DNA of 18,034 bases, taken from Jaenimonas drosophilae (Eukaryota; Euglenozoa; Kinetoplastea; Trypanosomatida; Trypanosomatidae). The first letter of the stretch is position 1. Each line of letters begins with the position of its first letter. The position numbers were made by a program, and so were the translations under genes. Shown here one piece after another: positions 1 to 8,800 of this stretch. The notes under the pieces were generated by a model that did no database searches, was not told the origin of the DNA, and was given only the letters and a program-made list of their open reading frames with translations. The stretch lies in contig JASAON010001375.1 of NCBI GenBank assembly GCA_030849065.1, forward strand, positions 1 through 18,034, written 5' to 3'.

Positions 1-31
1 AACAACAACAACAACACAAGAAGCCATGCAG
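1..31 (-). other. Start of 3' UTR of the hydrolase gene, with AAC/GTT repeat
   Basis: The stretch lies directly downstream of the hydrolase TGA stop (34-32, minus strand). It contains five AAC units at 1-15, read as GTT in the transcript. It is too short for other signals to be judged, and the poly(A) site lies outside the window. Confidence 0.5.
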
Positions 32-1258
32 TCAGACTGGTGCAACACACGTAGCCTCACGAACAACGCAACCATCGTAGCCCACCTTCATGCGATCACC
101 AAATCCACGCGTCTGCAGCTCCTCAGACAAGGCGGAGTACTCTAGTGAATGTGAAAGGCCAACGAAGTAGGTTACGTCAGCCTTCAGCGTCTTGGCCGCA
201 TCAATGGATTGATCTACACAAAAGTGGGAGATATAGGGCGTACGTGAGAGCATATCCAGAACGACCACAGACAAGTGAAGGTCCTTGGCGTACATCACCC
301 GCTCTTCCTCGTTGAGGAGTGCGTGTTTGGCCTCCGCCAAGCGTCGGAAAAAATCTGCATCAAACTCACTTACGTCAGAGGCGTACAGCAACAAAGATGG
401 TGCCGATGATGGTGATGATGATGGTGATGATGATGGTGACGATGATGGTGCCGATGATGGTGATGATGCTCCATCTACACGGAAGAGGAAGCAATTGCAT
501 GGATAGTTGGGGCCATGCCAGGCTGGAATCGCCACAAACGGAAAAGGTGCTACCAAGGCATCTCCATGAGGTCCTTGAGCTTGCCGCGCACGTAGCCACG
601 CAGTGTTAGGCTGTGGATGATCCTCCACCAGCATCTCATGCCACTGCAGCGCCGCCGTCCATGTTGTGCGTTTTGCCGCGAATGCCCAGCCACTCCCGCC
701 AATCGCCTTCACCTGCGATGCCTCGCATGACACCGCTACGGGAGCCACAGCTGCACATCCATCGTTGTGCATCGTGGATGACGTGGTGTGTTGCGTGTGT
801 GCGTGTGCAGCACAATTCTCCGATGTTGCTGGGAACAGGTACCCGAAGGACCGCTTCATGGAGGTGATGGTGCGGGCATCGGCAAACACGGGCATGCCAG
901 CCGCCCCATCGTCCTTCCGGTTGAACTCACGAAGATCATCGACGCCAAAACAGGCGTCAGCGTGGTCGTGCGTGAGCAGCACAGCACTGATATCCACAAC
1001 GTGAAGAGAGGGGAAGAGCTTCAGTGCTGCTTCACGGAAGGTCTTGCCACAGTCAATGAGTACGTTGTGCATCGAACCGTCGGCAGGGTGGCGGAGCTGA
1101 ATCATGAAGGATGGATTAAGACGGTGATTGCGTGAGAGGGGGCTGGCGAGGGCATCGCGACAGGCGGCACAATTGGCACCGGCAACAACACAGCGAAGTG
1201 ATGGCGTGGAGGAGCTCGAGCCCGAGCCAACAATCACCGCACGTACAAATTCCATCAT
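32..1258 (-). CDS. Metallo-beta-lactamase-fold hydrolase, PhnP / S. pombe C777.06c-like
   Basis: Predicted metal-dependent hydrolase of about 408 residues; the substrate is unknown. Seen in the sequence: an N-terminal strand followed by GSGSSSSTP and three cysteines (C..C..C) before an NHRLNPS segment, then IDCGKTF, the metal motif THDHADA (953-973) followed by GVDDLREF, a later AWHGPNY histidine, YASDVSEFD with the motif-4 aspartate, and a final GLSHSLEY histidine. This order matches the putative hydrolase family that includes S. pombe C777.06c and, more distantly, PhnP phosphodiesterase and RNase Z. Ala in place of the last His of HxHxDH is, to my knowledge, usual in this subgroup. Oddities are a His/Thr/Ser-rich insertion (about 710-800) and a Ser/Pro repeat loop (398-469). 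The longer open frame to 1477 begins with TTG and crosses a pyrimidine tract and AG, so ATG 1258 (or the adjacent ATG 1255) is the better start. The fold is fairly certain, the reaction is not. Confidence 0.82.
   Translation of the reverse strand: MMEFVRAVIVGSGSSSSTPSLRCVVAGANCAACRDALASPLSRNHRLNPSFMIQLRHPADGSMHNVLIDCGKTFREAALKLFPSLHVVDISAVLLTHDHADACFGVDDLREFNRKDDGAAGMPVFADARTITSMKRSFGYLFPATSENCAAHAHTQHTTSSTMHNDGCAAVAPVAVSCEASQVKAIGGSGWAFAAKRTTWTAALQWHEMLVEDHPQPNTAWLRARQAQGPHGDALVAPFPFVAIPAWHGPNYPCNCFLFRVDGASSPSSAPSSSPSSSPSSSPSSAPSLLLYASDVSEFDADFFRRLAEAKHALLNEEERVMYAKDLHLSVVVLDMLSRTPYISHFCVDQSIDAAKTLKADVTYFVGLSHSLEYSALSEELQTRGFGDRMKVGYDGCVVREATCVAPV
398..469 (-). repeat. Six 12-bp tandem repeats encoding Ser/Pro loop
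   Basis: Six head-to-tail 12-bp units (plus-strand form TGGTGATGATGA with small changes; units start at 398, 410, 422, 434, 446 and 458). They encode tetrapeptides of the type Ser-Ser-Ser/Ala-Pro. The unit length is a multiple of three, so copy-number change would keep the frame. They sit between two core strands of the hydrolase fold (FLFRVD and LLLYASDV), where a surface loop is expected. Confidence 0.9.
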
Positions 1259-1263
1259 TCCAT
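1253..1263 (-). other. Minimal upstream ORF (Met-Glu-stop) overlapping the hydrolase start
   Basis: On the minus strand an out-of-frame ATG at 1263-1261 is followed by GAA and TGA (1257-1255). The stop overlaps the two consecutive in-frame start codons at 1258-1256 and 1255-1253. If the spliced leader joins at about 1301, this is the first ATG of the mRNA. It could lower initiation or feed reinitiation. The sequence is clear, the function is inferred. Confidence 0.45.
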
Positions 1264-1301
1264 TCAACCAATAAATGAATGATGGCGACGCTACACTACT
1301 A

Positions 1302-1337
1302 CTACACATCATAGAACGGAGGTGAAGTGGGAAGATG
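1302..1337 (-). promoter_or_regulatory. Predicted trans-splice signal (pyrimidine tract and AG) of the hydrolase gene
   Basis: On the minus strand a C/T-rich run at about 1337-1313 is followed by the first AG at 1303-1302. Splicing there would give a 5' UTR of about 43 nt before ATG 1258. The spacing is typical of spliced-leader acceptors in kinetoplastids and nearly equals that predicted for the neighbouring YceI-like gene. Confidence 0.55.
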
Positions 1338-1479
1338 CTTGCAGCTACACATCGATGATGTGTCCTAATTCCACGAATGATGTGTGTTTCATTGTTTTTC
1401 ATTGTTGTCTTCTGTGATATTGATGGAGTCAGAATGCGTGGCACAACAACTTCATCGCAGTATTGAGAAGTTGGCAATG

Positions 1480-2127
1480 TTAGAGCTTCAGTAGCACGGA
1501 GGCTGGAACACGTACCTCCACGTCCACCTTATCCGCCACAGAGAAGAGGCCCAACCAAAGCTGAAATGGGCGCACATGATGGGCTGACAAGCTCACCGGG
1601 CAACGTACTACGAGCTCCGCCTGCTCCACCGTTTTGACGCACCGAATCGTGTTGCTGTTACCATGCAAAAACAGCTCCCCACTCACTCCGGATGAATCTT
1701 CGCTAGTGGCCTCGAAGGAGATGAGTGGGTGCCGAGATGTTTCCAACACATTCTGCTGCGTGCGTCGAAGCAGTTTGCCCACTTCGGCATAGGTCATCGG
1801 AACACGTTCAAAGCGGGTGTCAGCGTACACCTCACACTGTGGCATGATGGAGTTGGCCTCCACATCAATACGATGGAGTGTCATGCCTGTGCCATTGGCC
1901 GCCGCATCAACGGCACCCTGCGCAGAAGATGGGGTGGAGGTTGTCGCGGCCGCCTCTTGACGATTGCCCAACACACACGTGAAGCGTTCAGCTTGGAAGC
2001 GCAGCGTGCGGCCAATCCACCTCCCCAACAGACCAGCGGGTGAGGTATAAATGAAGATGCTAACATCGCGAATGGCCGCATCGGTGCTCGCGCACTGCCG
2101 CGTTCCTTGATTCTTGGACCGAAACAT
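1480..2127 (-). CDS. YceI-like domain protein
   Basis: About 215 residues, ending in TAA. Seen: VSIFIYTSPAGLLGRWIGRTL (residues 22-42) near the N terminus, an Ala/Ser/Thr-rich insertion at about 57-81, a strand LHRIDVEANSI (84-94), NVLETSRHPLISFEAT (126-141), GELFLHG (150-156), and a C-terminal RPFQLWLGLFSVADKVDVEVRV. This succession of a helix with Val-Leu-x-x-x-Arg-x-Pro-x-Ile-x-Phe, then GEL-x-LHG, then a KPF/RPF...LGLLKV-x-D-type end is the YceI signature. YceI proteins are lipocalin-like barrels, some of which bind polyisoprenoids. No convincing signal peptide follows Met1 of this model. The open frame runs on to an ATG at 2319, but the extra 64 codons include the pyrimidine tract and predicted splice acceptor, so they are probably untranslated. 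The ligand and location are unknown. A chance resemblance is unlikely but not excluded. Confidence 0.72.
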   Translation of the reverse strand: MFRSKNQGTRQCASTDAAIRDVSIFIYTSPAGLLGRWIGRTLRFQAERFTCVLGNRQEAAATTSTPSSAQGAVDAAANGTGMTLHRIDVEANSIMPQCEVYADTRFERVPMTYAEVGKLLRRTQQNVLETSRHPLISFEATSEDSSGVSGELFLHGNSNTIRCVKTVEQAELVVRCPVSLSAHHVRPFQLWLGLFSVADKVDVEVRVPASVLLKL

Positions 2128-2168
2128 CTGGCGTAGGCCTCCTTGTTGTAGAACGCCAAAACAGAATA

Positions 2169-2230
2169 CTTTGTGTGTGTATGAGCAATGTATGATGGCG
2201 ATGAACACAAGAAGAAGGAGGTAGGAGTTG
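2169..2230 (-). promoter_or_regulatory. Predicted trans-splice signal of the YceI-like gene
   Basis: On the minus strand a strong pyrimidine tract (2230-2211, mostly CTCC and TTC) is followed by about 40 nt without AG and then AG at 2170-2169. Splicing there leaves a 5' UTR of about 41 nt with no ATG before the start at 2127. The tract translates as the Leu-rich LLLLVF segment in the longer frame, which explains its false membrane-like look. Confidence 0.6.
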
Positions 2231-2374
2231 TGTTGGTAAAAGCGTACATGCCACATCACTGGTACGGCCGTCGTACAACGTCTACCAAGAATAGGTAGCG
2301 CACACATATACTCAACCATTTTTTGTTGTTGGTTTATCGCACAAATACGGTGTGCCGCAAAAAATGGGCGACAC

Positions 2375-2392
2375 CATCATCATCATCATCAT
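2375..2392. repeat. CAT trinucleotide microsatellite, six units
   Basis: Six perfect CAT units on the plus strand lie in non-coding sequence upstream of the YceI-like splice tract. No function is apparent. Confidence 0.85.
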
Positions 2393-2625
2393 GAGCGGGC
2401 ATACATCATTGTGGGCCCTAGTCCTAGTTGTTATTTACATATCTTGCACTCGATCTCCGCCACCTTGCATGCTCGTGGAGCAGCACATGGAATCTACGTA
2501 GGCCTCACATGTTGAGCTCGGTGAAAAGAAGAAGGGGAGAATCTATCGGCTCAGCATCCACTAATCGGCTGTGGAGCTGGTTTTATCATCGCAATCAACG
2601 ACTGGAGAGCACCTTTCACCCTCAC

Positions 2626-2656
2626 CATCATCATCGTCCACGTGACGTGGATGATG
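2626..2656 (-). other. Inverted repeat, predicted mRNA hairpin in dynein 3' UTR
   Basis: In the sense direction CATCAT-CCACG, a 3-nt loop, then CGTGG, a 3-nt bulge and ATGATG can pair, giving 11 base pairs. It lies about 240-270 nt past the dynein stop. It could be a 3' UTR regulatory structure or chance in repeat-rich DNA. Confidence 0.35.
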
Positions 2657-2662
2657 TTGTTG

Positions 2663-2684
2663 AAGAGGAGGTGCTTCTCCTCCT
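2663..2684 (-). other. Short inverted repeat next to the first hairpin
   Basis: GAGGAG and CTCCTC are separated by a 6-nt loop, with two further pairs (one G-T) extending the stem. It is only 7 bp from the neighbouring hairpin, and purine/pyrimidine bias makes such matches easier by chance. Confidence 0.25.
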
Positions 2685-2894
2685 TCTCCTCCCTTTCTTG
2701 CTGCAGTGGGGTCATCCCTCATCACCTCCACACGCCTACACTCACACATGGTACATAAAGAATGATTTGCCGTCGTCTTTACGCACACGCGATTGTTGCA
2801 CAGGCGCGTTCTTGTTGTAGGAAGTACACATGCAGCACGTCGAGGAGGAGGAACATGGCAGTGCTCGCGGGGCAGTCTGGGCCTACAACCCTCA

Positions 2895-5800
2895 CTACTG
2901 GTCCGTAGAGAGGAGTAGAGCAGTTCCCCGCTTGGTGTAGTGCTCCGGCACCGCCTCACCGCTCTCTAGATCCACCGCCACGACGTAGGACGGACGCTCT
3001 CGGGTACCCGTACGCACGGGGTACATGTACAGCGGGCATTCATAAACCGTTGATGGCTTGGGCTTACCCGTGCGGAGCTTCGGCTTGAAGTGGATGATGG
3101 GCATCTGCACAATGAGCTCCATCGGGTTGGGCTCACAGAGGGAGTTGAGCTCGCCATCCCAGCCCGCGCCCTCCAGGTAGATGCCACGAATGAAGGCACC
3201 CTTCTTTGGTCGGTGAACGATGGTGCGCTCCTCACTCGGCAGCACAATGAACTCCCAATCGTACTGATCAATGGAGATCTGCTCCGTTCGCGCCTGTTGC
3301 TGCTGCAGACTCTTGAGGAAGCCTGTTGGGTAGGTGAAGCCGGAGAGCCAGAAGACTGTTGGGGTACGCTGACCCCACAACTTCATTTGCTCGATACGAT
3401 CCACCAGATCCACCGACCAGCTAGCAAGTGGCTTGATGCTCGGGTAGGCGGAGGTCCAGAGAACAGGCACACGACCGAGCAGCAGCGAATTGAAGATGCC
3501 CTCGAGCTCCTCCGACATGACGATTTCACCCTTCACGGCACGTCGAAGCTCCGCCTTCTGCCGGTGAATCTTCTTGAGCAGAATGTTGTAGCGCTGAATC
3601 TCCTGCAGTAGGCATGTGTTGAGGGCGTTCTGACGATCCTCGTTGGTGGCCTCGAAGATGGCGTCGTAGTCAATGAGCTGCGGAATGGCAGCCTTGTTGG
3701 GCTCGTCGAGAGAAGCCAGAATATCCATGCACATATCTTCCTGCGACACCTGCCGGGAGGAGTTGGCGCTGTTACCGCCACCACGTGCGAGGGTAGCATT
3801 CACACTAATGAGGTTCTCGAGCAGTGCCGTGGATTCAGCAATACGACTGGCAATATCGGCATTGGCGTGTTGGCCAAAAGCCTCTGGCGGGTCGGTGATG
3901 GGGAGCTGGAAGCACTCCTCCTTGTAGGACTGCACAGTATTGCACTCGGCAGGGATGCAGTACTCCTCGGCAGAGGCTAACGGGTACCGCTCCATCGCCA
4001 CGGTGTTGAGACACATGTACTGTGCCATGTAAGTGTTGAGCACACGACGATCCCAATCGTCCGTAACACGACCACCATAGGAAGCTTCTGCAATGAGATA
4101 GCGAATAGTAACGAAGGGCACATCCTCCGCGGTATCACCTGACATGTGGTTGACGTAGAGGTCAATGATGTTCTCCGACACCTCAAAGTCGGAGTAGGTG
4201 AAGTCGTAGACAACGTTGTAGCCCAGGGTGCCAAACTTGCGTCGCTCCAGCAGCACACTGTGGAAGAAGCACAGGGCGAAGAGGAGATTGCGATAGATGA
4301 CCGGGTGCTCCATGCTCTTCTCGGCGAAGTCGTCCTCGGAGAAGTTGTTCAGTAGGCGGAGCATGTTGGCCTTGATACCCTTTGGTGGCTCCGTGGTCAT
4401 CTTGATGGAGCGTTGCAGAATACCAATGGGGAACTGAGGCGTAGGAACGGAGCTCAGCCACAGCCGGAACTCACGATGGGGGTTCTGATCGGCCAAGTCG
4501 TCGATGATCTTCTCTAGCTCCACGAGCCACGACACCATCAAGTGGCAATTGGCTAAGAAGACCCATCCACCAGTCTGGCTGCACTCCTGAATCGCATGCT
4601 TCGCATTATCACCCTGGCCTTGACCGAGGGCAAGCGTCTTGAGCGTGCGGCCCTCACGCTGAGCCATGGCGGAGAGCTGGTTGGTCGGATCCACACCAGC
4701 CGACAGCACAAAGATGAGGGGAATGGTGTTCGTACTCTCATCAAAGGTGTCCTTGAGATTGAAGGGCGGGGGGTCCACGAACTGCGCCCCCAATTGTGTT
4801 TCAATGAACTCGTACACCATGAAAACCACACGATCTGGGCGGAGGCAGCGCACGAAGATCATCTTCTGAACGTAGTTGTCGGCGCAGCGGGTGTGCCACT
4901 CGTCGGGCAGGTCGGCCTCCTCTGGACGCTCTAGCAGGAACCAACGCTTCCATGAGTCGGGCTGCTGCTCAAAGTGGGTTGCAACGCCGTGGAAGTTGGT
5001 CAGCTTCTCAAGCTCGAGAATGTGGTCCCACGAGCGCTCCGAGAGCCAGCTGGCCGCTGGGTTGGGCAGACGTCCTTGCTTGTCAAGCACCTGACCTCCA
5101 CGCATCAAGAAGACGTACTCTTCCAGATTCACCTTGCCCTGAGCCTGAAGAATGCGCATCGTCATGTGGAAGGCGAAGAGCAGCTTGTGGTGCTCAAAGA
5201 GACCGCGGCAGGTGTTGTTGTATACCGCACCGGTATGCCAGTCGTTCAGAATCTTGATGCGCTCCTCAATCGTGTGGGCCACAATCTTCTCTGCCGACTT
5301 CTTGATGCTGCTCTGGAACAGCACAATGTAGGAATCGAGGGCAAACTGGTACATGGCATCAATGGCACCAAGATCCGCCAGCACGAAGAAGAGGATAGAC
5401 GCACGGCGAGCACAATCGCGGTACTCCTCACGAGCGCTAAAGATCTTCTCCGCCGTGATCTCTGCCGACGCGAGCTGCTCCTTGATGTTGGCAGCGGTGA
5501 TCTTGGCTGACTGAAGTGTGTCAATGAGCTTCTGATTCTCGAGCAACGAGGTGTTGGAGTTGTTGAGGAGGTTCAGAATTTCATCCTCAAGACGCTTCGT
5601 CTCCTTCTTGGCAGCAGCGGTATCGAGGATGAGCTGCTCATTGTCATGCTCCAGCTCCGGCTTCTCCTTCTCCACGACAATCTTGAGCAACTGCTCCTCC
5701 AGACCTTGCTCCTTCACGGCAAAGTTCAGGAGGCAGACCTTGGTACAGGTTTCTGGGGTGTAGTGTGGGTTGGCCATGCGTGTTGTGATGTAGAGCTTAA

Positions 5801-8800
5801 AGTTGTCATTGTAGTCCACGTAGTTGTCACCAATCTTGACCATTTGGCGATTGCCCTTCATCACCACCGCACGCGACATGAGCGGGTCGAGGATCGGATC
5901 GATCTCCTCCAGCACATCCTGCAGCAGCAGTGGGCAGCCAAACTGCACGGCGTACTCCACCGTCTTTTGGAAGTCTGCCTGCTTTGGATCAATCACCTTG
6001 AGGCCGTTATCGCGCTCCATACGCTTCACCCACTTGATGGCCTGCTGTTGCGGATCAATCATGAGCGGATAGCGCGGGCCACAGGTGACGATGGTACCAT
6101 TCTCACGAGAGAAGTCATCGCCAGGAAGGCCAGCCTGCTGCCACTCACGCACCTCCGTCGGGTCCACGAGGAAGTCCACGAAGTCGAAGTTGCGGCTCAT
6201 GGGCAGCTGCACACGCTTCACCTCCTTCAGCCAACTCTGCCACAGAAGCTGGCGGAAGTCTGCGGTAAACGCGCCACAGTAGCTCATGAAGCCACATGCC
6301 ATGAGGGCATCACCATTCAGATTTGTCAAGGCGAGATCGTACTTGGCGATGGAGTCGGTCCATCGATCGCGCTCATTCTCAAGACCATCCACAATAATCA
6401 TGGCACGGCGGAGCTTGTCCTGGGTGATGCGGGCCTCCTCCATCAAGCGATTCTTCTCATCAATGTTTGCCTGAAGATCAGCCTCGAGCTGCCTCACCTC
6501 ATCAATAATGCGCTGCAGCTTCTCCTCCTTCTGGCGGAGCATCTCCTCCTGTGCACGCACCTTTTGCTGGGCATTCTCATTCTTCAGAATCTTGGGACGT
6601 ACCTCCTTGTAGATGTTGCCATACTGGTAAATGGCACGCACCCACTGGCACAGACCACCGGCAGCACGAGACACCGCCTCGGCATCCTTTTGGGTGAATT
6701 TGGGCATCACGACGTACTTCTCCACCGCGTTGAGCAGCTTCTGGTCCGTCAAATCGTACTCCTCGCGGGTGTGCAGGGTCTTGAGGAGCTCAATGAACTT
6801 CTTGGGCTCACTCAGCGACTTCTTCGCCTCATCCCAGGTGGTCTTGCGCTTCAAGGTCGTCTGCACCGCCTCCATCACAGTTCGAATCATGGGTGCGGGT
6901 GTCTTGTACGACTTCATTTCGTTGATATCCTCATCACGCAGCTTATCCAGGGCGGCCTGGGCCTCGAGAAGGGTGGGCATGGCTCGATCCAAATCAGCCT
7001 GTGCCTCCGCCTGATCCTGAAGGGCCACACGCTTCGTCTGCTCAATCTTAATCTTTTCTGACGCAACGAGGGTCTGCTGCTCCTCCGCCACATGCTGACG
7101 TGCCTGGATACTCTCCGTGGCCTTCTCCACCTCGGCCGACTTCTCCTGCAGACGTGCATCCTGAACCTTGAGCTCTTCCGTCATTTGGCTCACAGTCACC
7201 TTCGTTTCCTCCAACTTGGACATACCATTGGCCAACTTATCACGCTGGTCGAGGATATCCTCACGCTTGCTCGTCAACATGTTTCGGAAGCCACGAACCA
7301 GATCGAGGTAGCTCGACGGAGTGACGTAGTTATAACGACGAATCTGCTCGAGCATCTGAATGGAGCGCGTGCTCGTCGTATCGTGCATGTACACGAAGAC
7401 ATCGCAAATGGTGTCGAGGAGCTCATCAGACTCATTCTTCTCGCGGGTTTCCTTGAGATAGCGAAGGCCAACCTCCTTGAGCGCATCGTTTGGCCATGCA
7501 GCGAACCAATCAATGGAAGTGCAAGACACCAAGGCAGGGAACTGACGAAGTCGTGCGCGGAACTCCTTGTGTGCTGGTGACATCGCCACCACAAGATGAA
7601 GATGCTGGCGAGCTTGATCCACAAAAAAGTTGTACAAGTCATCGGGGGTGTCGCGGTAGCCGTTGAGGAGGGCGAGCTTGTGCACGTCATCGCGAATCTG
7701 CTGGAGGTCATCCTTCTGGAAGAGGTTGGGTACCTCACCAGAGGAAAGCATATTGTTGAGGTCCTCCAGGAACGACACGTGCATGATTTGGTTGTCGCAG
7801 AAGTAGAAGACCTTCTGCTGACGCTTCACGCCACAGGCCTTGTAGAGGGTTCGGAGATCATCATGGAAGCGGTCGGAGTCGTACTTCTTGTGAATCTCAA
7901 TCGTGAAGATGGAGTAACCGGCAAGGTAGGTGGCGAGGCGGGTGAGGGAGTTGCGTCCACTGCCGCCCAGGCCGACGAGCAGTGCATTGCCTCGTGGCTG
8001 ACGAATAATTCGATGAATACGGCAGAGGTGCTCAAGGGCATCGGTGAAGAAGACAAGATTCATCTGACGAGATCCAGGCTCGGTGTTGAAGAGGTCCAGG
8101 CCATCTTCCACCTTTTGGCGGAGAAACTCCAACGAGGGAGCGAGGCGGTACTTGGCCATTTCCTCGTACTCTCCATCGAGGAAGTCAACGAAGATGGGAC
8201 TTTCCGACTCATTCACCGGCTGACCACGTGCCTCCTTGGACCGTGCCTTCATCACGTTGGTCCACTTGGTCTGGAAGATGTTGTTGAGCTTGTCGTTGAT
8301 GAGCTGCTTGAACCAGGCCATATCGTTGGTGTCGTTCATACGATCGGAGAAGACACGCTGGCACTCGTGCATCCACAGGGCGACGAGGTGTTCCTTGCAG
8401 GTGAGGGATTCCAAGTGGCAGCTGAAGATACCCTGAAATACCTTGGACAGGTCCCGCAGATTAAAGAGGTAGTGCGACTTGCTCGGGATGGGAAGGAGGT
8501 CCGTGCTGACCTTCATGTACGTCTCAATCGTTGCCTTCACCACATTATCCACCAAGGGCTTCAGATCGGGGTAGGTGGCGAAGCGGTTCTCCAAGATGGA
8601 GGAGAAGATCTTCGTAATGACATTCTCAGAAGGGAAGGTGACGTTGATGACGTTGAGTTTGCTCATGAGTCGTTCCGTGATGTCGGGGCGGCCAAAGGTC
8701 ATGCAGCAGAGGAGCTGCATGTCGTTGACCTGACGGCGTGCACGGGTGTTGCGATCGTACCAGTAGCCGTTGTCCACCCACTGTCGCAGAAGCTCCAACG

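Larger units (their letters stand above)
2231..2894 (-). other. Non-coding region: dynein 3' UTR and spacer
   Basis: The 664 bp between the dynein stop and the splice tract of the YceI-like gene hold no credible gene. The visible contents are two hairpins (2626-2656 and 2663-2684), a purine-rich stretch on the sense strand opposite 2672-2700, and a CAT6 microsatellite at 2375-2392. In kinetoplastids polyadenylation is coupled to the downstream pyrimidine tract, so the dynein poly(A) site is expected within a few hundred nt upstream (higher coordinates) of 2230. I cannot place it exactly. Confidence 0.6.

Noticed and set aside
285..609. Plus-strand frames rich in Asp/Gly or Met/Val
   Set aside because: They are the complement and shifted readings of the Ser/Pro-coding repeat inside the hydrolase gene.
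2375..2392. CAT repeat as a poly-His coding tract
   Set aside because: It lies in non-coding sequence with no supporting frame; it is a microsatellite.
2428..2820. 130-codon plus-strand frame in the dynein-YceI spacer
   Set aside because: It is on the wrong strand for the cluster, its composition follows the local CAT and CTC simple repeats, and it has no domain.
2561..2959. 132-codon minus-strand frame overlapping the dynein 3' end
   Set aside because: It overlaps the conserved C-terminal coding sequence in another frame and the 3' UTR, with no recognisable motif.
3045..7973. AAA4 P-loop GLGGSGRN (Arg for Lys; residues 3045-3052, DNA 7950-7973) as a broken motor site
   Set aside because: Arg in the AAA4 P-loop is common in axonemal dyneins; only the final Asn is slightly unusual. 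AAA1, the main hydrolysis site, is intact.
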